59,327 nt of DNA from Leptolyngbyaceae cyanobacterium SM1_4_3 (lineage in GTDB: Bacteria > Cyanobacteriota > Cyanobacteriia > Elainellales > Elainellaceae). Numbering within the stretch: position 1 is the first letter of the stretch; every line of letters begins with the position of its first letter. Under the pieces are notes generated by a model. That model was not told where the DNA came from and did not search any database. It saw only the letters and a list, made by a program, of their open reading frames with translations. The position numbers were made by a program, and so were the translations under genes. Shown piece after piece: positions 36,887 through 45,110 of the stretch. The stretch spans positions 1-59,327 of the forward strand of contig JAAUTN010000005.1 of NCBI GenBank assembly GCA_012031415.1. Direction: 5' to 3'.

Positions 36887-37060
36887 TGGGGCATCCAAAA
36901 AACGTCACTCAAATTCAGCGAGTCATTACATCGTGTTTTGCTGGTAAGACGGGTGCTGCATCGTTTAAGTTGACCTAGTGTTTCCGTCATAGGAAGCTTG
37001 AACAGGTCGAAGGTTGTTCTCTGGAATTGACATCGCTAGTTTAGAGACGATTGGGGCTGA

Positions 37061-37822
37061 ATGTACACGCTGCGTCGCTGGTGGGATCGACACGGATTAA
37101 GAACGGGGCTGGTCTTTCTGGCTCTCGGTAGTGCTTGGGTGCTGCGGCAAACTCAGGGAGCAGCCGTTTTTGAAGTCTACCAAAGGGTTTCCCGCCCTTT
37201 TGAGTCAATGCCAACTTCGGCAGAACGGATAGAAACTGCCGAAATGCAGGAGTTACAGCAACGCCTCACTGAATTGGAGAGTCAGAACCAGCAGCTTCAG
37301 GAGATGCTGGGCTACGTTCAAAGCCGCCCAACTGAAGGAATTACCGCTCCTATCATTGGGCGTAGCGCTGACCACTGGTGGCAGCAGGTTACGCTGGGTC
37401 GTGGCAGCCGAGATGGTATTCAAGTGGGCGGCATTGTTGCTGGCCCTGGTGGACTGGTTGGGCGGATTACCCACGTTACACCCAGCACGAGCCGCGTTTT
37501 GTTGATTAGCGATCCGACGAGTCAGGTAGGTGTGACGATTAGCCGTTCGCGCCATATGGGGTATATGCGTGGACAGGCGGCAAATCGGGCAGTGATGGAA
37601 TTTTTTGATAAGGTGCCAGATGTTCAACCGGGCGATGTAGTATCTACTTCTTCGTTTAGCCAGCTTTTTCCGCCTGGTTTTCCGATCGGCCGGGTAGAGT
37701 CTGTCAATCTGAGCAAAAGCCCTGCTCCGGAGGCGGTGATTGAGCTATCTGCGCCGATTAATGCGCTGGAGTGGGTAGTCGTTTACCCCAACAGTCGCAC
37801 TGAAGTTTCCAATAATCCTTAA
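37061..37822 (+). CDS. mreC: Rod shape-determining protein MreC
   Basis: 253 residues. One N-terminal membrane anchor (TGLVFLALGSAWVLRQTQG), a coiled coil (EMQELQQRLTELESQNQQLQ), then the MreC beta-domain (GRSADHWWQQVTLGRGSRDG, GPGGLVGRITHVTPSTSRVL, VGVTISRSRHMGYM, GDVVSTSSFSQLFPPGFPIG). MreC links MreB with the periplasmic wall-synthesis enzymes. It lies between mreB and mreD, 43 bp ahead of the latter. Confidence 0.95.
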   Translation: MYTLRRWWDRHGLRTGLVFLALGSAWVLRQTQGAAVFEVYQRVSRPFESMPTSAERIETAEMQELQQRLTELESQNQQLQEMLGYVQSRPTEGITAPIIGRSADHWWQQVTLGRGSRDGIQVGGIVAGPGGLVGRITHVTPSTSRVLLISDPTSQVGVTISRSRHMGYMRGQAANRAVMEFFDKVPDVQPGDVVSTSSFSQLFPPGFPIGRVESVNLSKSPAPEAVIELSAPINALEWVVVYPNSRTEVSNNP

Positions 37823-37865
37823 TACCCAAGGACTCAAAATATCTAAGGCTCTAAATCTTGAGAAA

Positions 37866-38456
37866 GTGATTAAGTCGTTACTCTTTAACCTTGCTCAATC
37901 TGGCATCTACACTTCCCCCGTGATGAATTGGGTTGTGACTGCTTTCTCGGTGCTACTTTGCCTATTTATTTCGCCGACGCGGTTGCCAGGTATGGAGCTT
38001 TTGGGGGTTGGTCCAAACTGGCTGCTGATCTGGGTGGTTGCCTGGAGCATTCGGCGGACTGTTTGGCAGGGGGCGATCGCCGGACTCGTATTAGGACTCA
38101 TTCAAGATGGCATGACGGCTCCGCATCCCACTCACGCTATCAGTCTTGCTGTAGTAGGAATGCTGACTGCCCGCATTCAAAAGCAGCGCTACATTCAGGA
38201 AGACTTTATCTCGGTTGCGCTTATTGTTTTCGGTATGGCGGTTTTAGCAGAAACCATCACTGCGGTTCAGTTTAGCCTTCAGGGAATTGGGGCATCAGCT
38301 TATGCGGCCCATCGTGCCCTGGCAGAGGTGTGGTTCTATCACCAGCGCATTGCTCTAAGCTCGGCTATTCTCAGCAGCCTTTGGGCACCTGTGGTTTACT
38401 ATCCGTTGAATCGCTGGTGGCAACAAACGAATGCTGTCGAGCCGTCTCAAACCTAA
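37866..38456 (+). CDS. mreD: Rod shape-determining protein MreD
   Basis: 196 residues from GTG 37866 (ATG 37923 would also give a complete MreD of 177 residues). About five membrane helices (VVTAFSVLLCLFIS, LLGVGPNWLLIWVVAWSI, GAIAGLVLGLIQDGMTAP, FISVALIVFGMAVLAETI and a C-terminal one). The segment GLVLGLIQDG is typical of MreD. It is the third component of the elongasome operon. Confidence 0.92.
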   Translation: MIKSLLFNLAQSGIYTSPVMNWVVTAFSVLLCLFISPTRLPGMELLGVGPNWLLIWVVAWSIRRTVWQGAIAGLVLGLIQDGMTAPHPTHAISLAVVGMLTARIQKQRYIQEDFISVALIVFGMAVLAETITAVQFSLQGIGASAYAAHRALAEVWFYHQRIALSSAILSSLWAPVVYYPLNRWWQQTNAVEPSQT

Positions 38457-38610
38457 CCAAAAACTATCTTCAACCACCAGCCGCAATCTACTTGACAAAC
38501 TAGTCTATAATGTGGTTACGCTTTAGTCCTGCAAAATGGACTAAATAAGGGTTATCTACCGCTCTTCAGCCTTTGGGCTGTCTCAATTCGATACTTTGGA
38601 GCGGTCGCAG

Positions 38611-39750
38611 ATGAGCAGTTTTCCTCTACAGACGGTTATCTTACCTGCTGTACTGATATCCAGTGCGGTTTTTTCTACACTAACCCTACCATTCGTTCTC
38701 CTTAAAGAGCCGATCGCCATTGATATTCCTCCTTTGCTCAGCGGCGGCCGCATTGAGCCAATGTTTGACGCTGAAAATAAAGACGTAGCAATTCGCTATG
38801 TAGGAGTTGCTATTTTACTTAGTGTGGCAGCGGGCATTGGCACCGTCGAGTTTCTGCGGGCAAGACATTCTGCCGAGGAACTAACCCAAACCAAAAATCA
38901 ACTCTCTAGTTTGAAATTGAGTTTGCAGGAAAAGTCTGGTTCTGTTGAAGGTTCCCGCTCACTCAATTTGGAAGACGGTGAAACTAGTGAGCATGAAGAA
39001 GAGGATGCGTTTGAGGGCGATTTGGATGGACAGGAAGCAGATTCGCTAACGTTGACCTTTGACCAGTACGTTGCTGCGGAAAGTTTAGGACAGAACGTGG
39101 ATGCTGTTCCGCTGGTGTTGTCTGGACAGTTGCTTGAGTCTGATGCGGATAGTGGATTTGCGGATAGTAAATTGACGGAGCAGGCGATCGCTCCTCCTTC
39201 TGAACCCATCGACTTACCCTCATCACCATTAAAGGAAGCCCAGCAAGACATTTGGCAAAAGCCAGTTCAGAACAGTCATGCAGCGGATTTAAGTGCAAGT
39301 TTACGCGTGGATGATGGCGTTCAACTTGAGGAAACTCAAACTGATGCTGATTCAATCGGGCTAACTTCGTCTAATGGAATTCCTACCTACCCGCCTCAGC
39401 ATGATGCAGTCACCAGTAGGGTGACGGGTTACTTGCCTTCTCCCGGTGGCGAAGATCTAAAGCCCATTGATCGAGATTCAACACTGCCTGGAGTACCAAT
39501 TTTGAACTCTCGTGAACAGTATCAAACCTGCCGCGTTCGAGTGCCTCATTTAAAGAGCCGATTGTTTGCTGTGCTGGTTCAAGGAAAATACTACAGTCTG
39601 TTTAGGTCTGGAGTAGCTCAGGAGAGAGCTTTAGAGACCGCCGTAAAGCTAGAACATAGGGGCGATGAGCCAATCATCACGCAGACTAATAAAGGCTACA
39701 CAGTTTGGGTTTGGCAACCCAAAGCCATCGTAGACGATGTAATTGCATAA
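38611..39750 (+). CDS. Unknown membrane protein downstream of mreBCD
   Basis: 379 residues from ATG 38611 with GGAG 10 nt upstream. Two membrane helices lie in the first 90 residues (TVILPAVLISSAVFSTLTLP and YVGVAILLSVAAGIGTVEFL). Then comes a short coiled coil (EELTQTKNQLSSLKLSLQEK), about 200 acidic low-complexity residues rich in Ser, Asp and Glu, and a compact C-terminal domain (QTCRVRVPHLKSRLFAVLVQ, GKYYSLFRSGVAQERA, QTNKGYTVWVWQPKA). I know no function. The position 155 bp after mreD may mean a link with the cell envelope, but it has its own spacing and perhaps promoter. Confidence 0.75.
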   Translation: MSSFPLQTVILPAVLISSAVFSTLTLPFVLLKEPIAIDIPPLLSGGRIEPMFDAENKDVAIRYVGVAILLSVAAGIGTVEFLRARHSAEELTQTKNQLSSLKLSLQEKSGSVEGSRSLNLEDGETSEHEEEDAFEGDLDGQEADSLTLTFDQYVAAESLGQNVDAVPLVLSGQLLESDADSGFADSKLTEQAIAPPSEPIDLPSSPLKEAQQDIWQKPVQNSHAADLSASLRVDDGVQLEETQTDADSIGLTSSNGIPTYPPQHDAVTSRVTGYLPSPGGEDLKPIDRDSTLPGVPILNSREQYQTCRVRVPHLKSRLFAVLVQGKYYSLFRSGVAQERALETAVKLEHRGDEPIITQTNKGYTVWVWQPKAIVDDVIA

Positions 39751-39810
39751 GCTGCATTGGCTATAGCAAGTTGGTACTAGTTGAAATGAAATAAGGTAGG
39801 CGATCGCACC

Positions 39811-40824
39811 ATGAATGCGGGTGAACTTTTGAGGCGATATGCAGCAGGACAACGAGAATTTAGCGGCGCTACTCTGAGCAGTATCAGCTTAAATAACGCT
39901 GATTTACAGGGAAGTGACTTTTGGAATGCAAATTTGAGCGAGGCAAACCTGAGCTACGCCAGCCTGAGAGAAGTTAGCCTGCGAGAGGCAGTTCTCGACG
40001 AGGCAAACCTGAAAGGTGCCGATTTGAGTCAGGCAGACTTGAGAGAAACAAAATTAAACTGCGCTATTCTCTACGGAGTGACATTCAACGGCGCACTTTA
40101 TAACGAAACCACTCAATTTCCGCTAGAGTTTGACCCTATTGCCACTGGAGCTTATTTTTTGGCACCTCAAGCTAACTTAGCAGAGGCTAACCTCTGCGGC
40201 AGAGATTTGAGCGGCGTGGATCTCAGTCAGGCAAACCTGATGGAGGCTGACCTGAGCCAGGTCAATCTATTCGGCGGTGATCTAAGCAGCGCTAAGCTCG
40301 TTGGGGCAAACCTGACAGCGGCCGACCTGAGTGAAGCCACCTTAGCCAGGGCAAACCTGAGCGGCGCTAGTTTGCGGCAAGCCGACCTGACCAGAACCGA
40401 CCTGCGGCAAGCCGTCTTGCTGGGAGCCGACCTGCGGACTGAATGCCAAGAAGCAAACTTACAGGGCGCACTGTGCGACGACACTACCCGATTTCTAGAG
40501 GAGTTTGACCCGACTGCGGCAGGAATTTACGTTCTCAAAGCAGGTGCAGATTTGCAGGGCGTTAACCTGAGTGGCTTTAACTTAGCTGGGATCGATTTGA
40601 GTGGCGCAAACCTGAGCGGTGCAAACCTAGCTGAAGCTGACCTCTGGGGCGCAAATTTAGAAGACGCAGATTTGACAGGCGCAAATTTGATCAAAGCAAA
40701 CCTCTGGGGCGCAAATTTAACCAGAGCAAATTTGACCGACGCAGATTTGACCGATGCTAGTCTGAGCGCGGCGGATTTGACAGGGACGATGTTGGAGGAT
40801 GAAGAGTTGGGGATTGAAGAGTGA
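39811..40824 (+). CDS. Pentapeptide repeat protein
   Basis: 337 residues almost wholly of A(D/N)Lxx repeats in three blocks, broken by two similar inserts (TTQFPLEFDPIATGAYFLAP and TTRFLEEFDPTAAGIYVLKA). Each block would form a right-handed square beta-helix. There is no signal peptide, unlike thylakoid-lumen members. The function of most cyanobacterial members is unknown. It lies 60 bp after the membrane protein gene and may share its transcript. Confidence 0.93.
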   Translation: MNAGELLRRYAAGQREFSGATLSSISLNNADLQGSDFWNANLSEANLSYASLREVSLREAVLDEANLKGADLSQADLRETKLNCAILYGVTFNGALYNETTQFPLEFDPIATGAYFLAPQANLAEANLCGRDLSGVDLSQANLMEADLSQVNLFGGDLSSAKLVGANLTAADLSEATLARANLSGASLRQADLTRTDLRQAVLLGADLRTECQEANLQGALCDDTTRFLEEFDPTAAGIYVLKAGADLQGVNLSGFNLAGIDLSGANLSGANLAEADLWGANLEDADLTGANLIKANLWGANLTRANLTDADLTDASLSAADLTGTMLEDEELGIEE

Positions 40825-41270
40825 GAGCGTGACGAGGTGATGGGGCGACGGTGCGCCGTTGCATTCTAAGGGTCGTGAATTAAATAAACTGTACATTTTG
40901 TGGGATGGGCATTTTGCCCGTCCGGGCGGGTGAGACACCCGCCCCACAGGTTATTTAATCCATGATCCTAAAGATGCATCACTGGCATTCTGGAGAGGAA
41001 CGAATGAAGTCAAAAGATGCGTCGTTGCGCTTCAAGAAAGCTTTGCTGTATCTCAAAATTCCTGGTTGCCAAGCTGGAGCCTGTACGGGATTAGCGTCGT
41101 TTACACTTGTCGCCAAGCTGGAGTTTAGCAATGCAATTGAGGAAGCTCCCGCTCCCGTTGATACTGGAAGCGGGAGCTTCCAGAACGCGTTGCCAAGCAG
41201 GAGCCTGGTAACGAGGTTGAAAATGCTGCTTTGACGAGCAGGATTCGGCTTCATCCCTTATCCTTCGTTT
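40825..41270. repeat. Gene-free stretch made largely of extragenic repeats
   Basis: The motif CCAAGCTGGAGC occurs at 41069-41080, as CCAAGCTGGAG at 41114-41124 and as CCAAGCAGGAGC at 41194-41205. A perfect hairpin GGAAGCTCCCGCT/AGCGGGAGCTTCC lies at 41142-41182. A TGTGGGATGGGCATTTTGCC motif lies at 40899-40919, as near 1421. The short ORFs here are translations of these repeats. Confidence 0.75.
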
Positions 41271-42047
41271 CTACTGAAGAAACTCCTCAAGTCGGGCAGG
41301 TGCATCGGTTTTACGCTCTTCGGGAAATTCGTATTCCACTTCGGTTGGTGGTTCGGGCACCAGAACGTAGCGATTGCCCCAGCCGCCGTTGAGGTCTTCG
41401 GGGCGGGTAATGGGTGGGGTAGTTGTGCCAGTGGGAAGAGCGATCGCTTCCACCCTCACCGCCTGAATGTATTGCTCCCCTTCAGCAGTGGTGCGAACAA
41501 TATTGCTAGCAAACTCCAGCCCTCGCTGTGCCAAGCGTTGTTGTAGCTGGGTCAAAGTTTCTAAGGGAGCCAGCGTCGCCAGGAAAATCACTTTGCCATC
41601 TGCCTCAAAGGTTATTTCCAGGCGCGACTGCTCTAGCTGCCAGGTTTCCTGATAGCGACCGTCAGGGTCAACTTCCCATAGGTTTAGCTCGGCTTGCCAG
41701 GTGTCGCCTTCGGTTTTGACGGATTCATAGGCGAGGAGTGAGTAAACCGGGTCGGGGTCAGCAGCGATCGCCCCCTCAGGAGTCAGCAACCGCACGGCAG
41801 CAACAGTAATTTCGGTGCCTTCGGGTAGGTCGGTGTTTCCGGCGATCGCATACACTCCTGCGGGCTGTGGTGTAACCGTGCGAATGTCTAAACTGACATC
41901 GCCTCGCTGAACAGGCAGTTTAAGCTGTGTGCAGCCTGTTGATAGCAGCAACACTAACGCAATGCTCAGCCAGCAAGAAGTTTGTAGAAGTCGAACTTGT
42001 GTGAATTGGTGAATTAACCGCTGGACAAAGGAAAAGTAGGAAAGCAT
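41271..42047 (-). CDS. Putative lipoprotein, unknown
   Basis: 258 residues from ATG 42047 (the ORF extends to 42071). A hydrophobic N-terminal segment (LSIALVLLLSTGC) ends in an STGC lipobox, so a lipid-anchored protein is expected. The mature part is beta-rich (DVSLDIRTVTPQPAGVYAIA, TEITVAAVRLLTPEGA, LEITFEADGKVIFLATLAPL) with an acidic C-terminus. I do not recognise the family. It lies divergent to the cellulose-type operon with 850 bp between, so a link to it is possible but not shown. Confidence 0.7.
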   Translation of the reverse strand: MLSYFSFVQRLIHQFTQVRLLQTSCWLSIALVLLLSTGCTQLKLPVQRGDVSLDIRTVTPQPAGVYAIAGNTDLPEGTEITVAAVRLLTPEGAIAADPDPVYSLLAYESVKTEGDTWQAELNLWEVDPDGRYQETWQLEQSRLEITFEADGKVIFLATLAPLETLTQLQQRLAQRGLEFASNIVRTTAEGEQYIQAVRVEAIALPTGTTTPPITRPEDLNGGWGNRYVLVPEPPTEVEYEFPEERKTDAPARLEEFLQ

Positions 42048-42178
42048 AGGTATCTGACAAAGCCTGAGCAAGAGTGATTTTTTGTGAAACTGACCCGACG
42101 TAGCCTGAGTAGAATTAGTCTTATCGAAATGTAAGACTTAGGTTTAATGGCATTGAAATAAATAAAAATGCAGCGTTT

Positions 42179-42211
42179 AGATCTGCGACTTCTTGAAGAA
42201 GTCGCAGATCT
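42179..42211. repeat. 33-nt perfect hairpin, copy of 3258-3290
   Basis: Arms AGATCTGCGACTTCT and AGAAGTCGCAGATCT with loop TGA. It lies 108-132 bp upstream of the lipoprotein start, and about 700 bp upstream of the exopolysaccharide operon. Confidence 0.8.
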
Positions 42212-42897
42212 TGCCTCCCTAGTCAGGGCTACAAAAAATTGGGATTGATACTATTTACTAAAACCGCAATCGGCAACAGAAAAAATTGTATAGAGAATTG
42301 ATAGAAACTTAGCAATGCATTTGTGATATAGCCCATTAAGAAAGACAAAATCTATTATTCAAGTGATGGAAGTTAAAACAGGACTTTTTACTGATGAATT
42401 GTGATTTTTTCAACTTAAAAATATTGAACTTTCTTGGAGTTTTGATTAATTTTCTAGAGAGAAAATCCTGATTTAAGAAACTATATTTTTACTATAGAAG
42501 TTTGCGTCATCTTTATACAAATTCGGAAAGCCCTTTATTCTTTTTTCAAGAACTTAGGCTATAAAAGGGATTAGATTACGCCCTATGGCGACTTTGCATC
42601 TTACCTGATTATTTCTACACGTCTCACTTCTAACAGGTTAATGATGTGCATCTCCTTTAAAGGTTTTGACTAAAGAAGCTTTTAGAAGCGACTACCCAAA
42701 GCAAGACTGCTGCTCAAACGCTGACGGTTTAGGTCTAGTGCTATTTGACTTAGACCTCTGGTTTTATAGAGCAGTGCATGGGTTCTGCAATGGCGATCGC
42801 TCCTCATCTATTCATTTCAGGGCAGGCGCTCAGTTGTTGCCTGCCATCTAACTTGGTGTGTCCGGTTTCTAGGGCTACCTTCCCTCTGGTAGGAAAT
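42212..42897 (+). promoter_or_regulatory. Long A/T-rich leader region of the cellulose-type operon
   Basis: No gene is visible in 686 bp. Hairpins with 7-bp arms lie at 42731-42757 (AGGTCTA/TAGACCT) and 42821-42845 (GGCAGGC/GCCTGCC). Another, CTACC (42875-42879) with GGTAG (42888-42892), covers part of the ribosome binding site AGGA (42891-42894) for the first gene. I did not find a match to a known c-di-GMP riboswitch. Confidence 0.4.
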
Positions 42898-45110
42898 ATG
42901 AATGTAAACGCTAGTGATGCCAGCCGTTCAATTCAAACTCCTCTGCAAACGGTCTGGCGCAACTCTTTTTTTGGCGCAGCACTATTCTAGCTAGCCTGGT
43001 ACTGCTTAGCCTGGAAGCAATGGCAGCGTCCGCGCAAGCTAACACAACGGGCGATCGCGCCGAATCATCCTCGCTTGAAACCAATGCTCCAACAGAAGAT
43101 GCTCTAACAGAAGATACTCTAACGGAAGCCGCTCCAGCAGAAGATACACTGGCGGAAATAGACGCGACACCTCTCACTTCACAGAAATTTCCTCAACTCC
43201 CTGTATCTGCTCAGGTTACGGTTCAGATGGGTGAAAAGCCTCAAGATTTAAAGGCGACAGGGCAATCAGCAGAACAAATCGCAGAAACGGTTGCGCGTCC
43301 TGTAGCTTTAGCAGAATCTTCTTCAGAGGCACAGAGTAGGGATAGGCAGAATACTACAGCGCTGGCGGATGAAGGGTCAGCAGATGGAGCGCTGGAATCG
43401 GAGGCGGTAAATGCACCCTCAACTTCCCTTGAACTGGGCAGGCTGCACGCTGAAGCGGTCAGCGATACAACCGTTTCAGTAGAAACGGTTCAGGTGGTGA
43501 ATGCTAGAGAAGCGATCGCTGAGGAGATACCGGAAGCCGTTACTGCTCTCCGTATTCCTGATGTAAGAGATAACACAGCAAGCGATTGGTTACAAGTTCT
43601 GGATTCGCTCCAGACGGAATTCTTTACATCGAGTAATGAAACGGCTGCGATCAGTTCATCTACAGGCTCAGCCGATGAACTGACGCAGATCTTAGCTTCC
43701 TTAGAGGCAGAATTCTTTCGCTCAAATGACGAGATTATTCTGAATTTGCCGCAGGAAGATTTTGATCTGACTGAAGAGAATCAGTATCATTCTACACCTG
43801 AAGCAGCGGATGCTGTGGCGATCGCCCCTCTCACAATCCGAGAACCCGTTGCTGTTTCACTGGCGGGGGTAGAGGCGATCGCCTGGACCGGTGCAGAATC
43901 CGAACCAGACTGGCAGCCTTTAATTTGGGACTGTGAGGCTGAAACGGACTGCTACGAACTGAGCGAGGCAGATTTGAGGTTGCTCTCAGCGGTGCCGCTG
44001 ACTCAGGGTTTGGCTGAAACGCTAGCTCAAGCGACCGATAACGAAGCAGAACCCGTTCTAGATCAGGCTGAGCCGCCAGAGGCAAATGAAGCCGATAGCG
44101 AGTTGGCTACGTCTGGCAGTGCGCTGGTTTTGGGGATGCCCTACATTCAGCTTCAGGGCGCGTATGTGCTGCAAGGGGATGAGTCTTCGGCGCGGGCAAG
44201 GGCGACGGTGCTGTATCCTGCCAGTCCGAATTTGCTGTTTGGCGCAACGGTAGATTTGGCGGGCGGTGAGGCGTTTGGCAATGCGGATGGGTTTGGGCTG
44301 GAGTTGAACGAGCTATACGCTACGTTTCTGCCACCAGGAACCTCAGGACTGCGCTTCACGGCCGGTTTGATGGATCTGACTTCCTACTTTGACCGCAATA
44401 GTTTCGCTAAGGATGTAGTGACGCACTTCTTCAATCCGGTGTTTCAAACCAATCCGGCATTGAGTGCAGCAGGGCTGTCTTCGCGAATTGGGGCACTGGC
44501 AGTCTGGAATCCGACGGATAACGTAGACGTGAGAGCCACTGTTTTTTCCTCCAATCGTGACCTGAGCGAATTTGCCCTGGATGCGTTTGCTGGAGAGGTA
44601 GGCTTTCGGGCAGGCAATCTGGTTTTGCGCGGCACTTACATTTCGGCCGAAGATCCGGGCAGCGGCGACGGGTTTGAGGAGATTTTTGGCATCGATCGCG
44701 GCAACGCATTTGGCGTGCAGGAAGGCGATCGCGAAGAAGCCTTTGGACTCAACGCCGAATACTTTATCCCTGAAATCAACCTCGGACTGTTTGCCCGCTA
44801 CGGTCACTACACCAATCGTGAAGTAGACGAAAACGCCAACACCTACAGCTTTGGCATCAATTTGCTGGACTTGTTTATGCCAGACGATCGCCTCGGACTG
44901 GCTTACGGTCGGGGCTTGTCAAATGATGAACTGCGGCGCGATCGCGACGACGAGGTGCCCGATGTTCTGGAATTGTTCTATGACGTTCGGCTTTCGCCTA
45001 ACCTGCGGGCGGGGGCGACGATTCAACAGCGCAACGAATTCTCAGAGACTGTATTTGGATTCCGGGTTCGGGCTGACCTGGATGTAACAGGACTAGGGAG
45101 GCAGTTTTAA
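42898..45110 (+). CDS. Outer-membrane beta-barrel with acidic N-terminal extension (BcsC-barrel substitute), with a frame break
   Basis: From ATG 42898 (AGGA just upstream) the frame reads MNVNASDASRSIQTPLQ into a T7 run (42966-42972) and stops at once; adding one T joins it to STILASLVLLSLEAMAASAQ, a signal peptide with an ASAQA cleavage site. Corrected length is 737 residues. About 340 residues of Glu/Ala/Thr-rich sequence follow, including the duplicated motif at 43580-43735. The last 300 are amphipathic strands of an outer-membrane barrel (YIQLQGAYVLQGDESSARAR, ARATVLYPASPNLLFGATVD, EAFGLNAEYFIPEINLGLFA, FGFRVRADLDV). There is no TPR. Its stop overlaps the start of the TPR gene (TAATG). 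It probably is the export pore of the operon; OprB-like porin is the alternative. Confidence 0.75.

Noticed and set aside
38492-38511. TTGACA followed by TATAAT upstream of the gene at 38611
   Set aside because: The hexamers are only 8 bp apart, far from the 16-18 bp of a sigma70 promoter. The TATAAT could serve alone as a -10 but no -35 fits.
39811-40824. Repetitive DNA in this stretch as a possible CRISPR or satellite
   Set aside because: The periodicity is 15 bp, inexact, in frame, and encodes A(D/N)Lxx pentapeptides.
40962-41234. 90-codon ORF on the plus strand and a similar one on the minus strand
   Set aside because: Both translate through the CCAAGCTGGAGC repeats and the GGAAGCTCCCGCT hairpin, have no ribosome binding site and no protein-like pattern.
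42212-42897. c-di-GMP riboswitch ahead of the exopolysaccharide operon
   Set aside because: The conserved GEMM core sequences were looked for and not found; only unrelated short hairpins are present.
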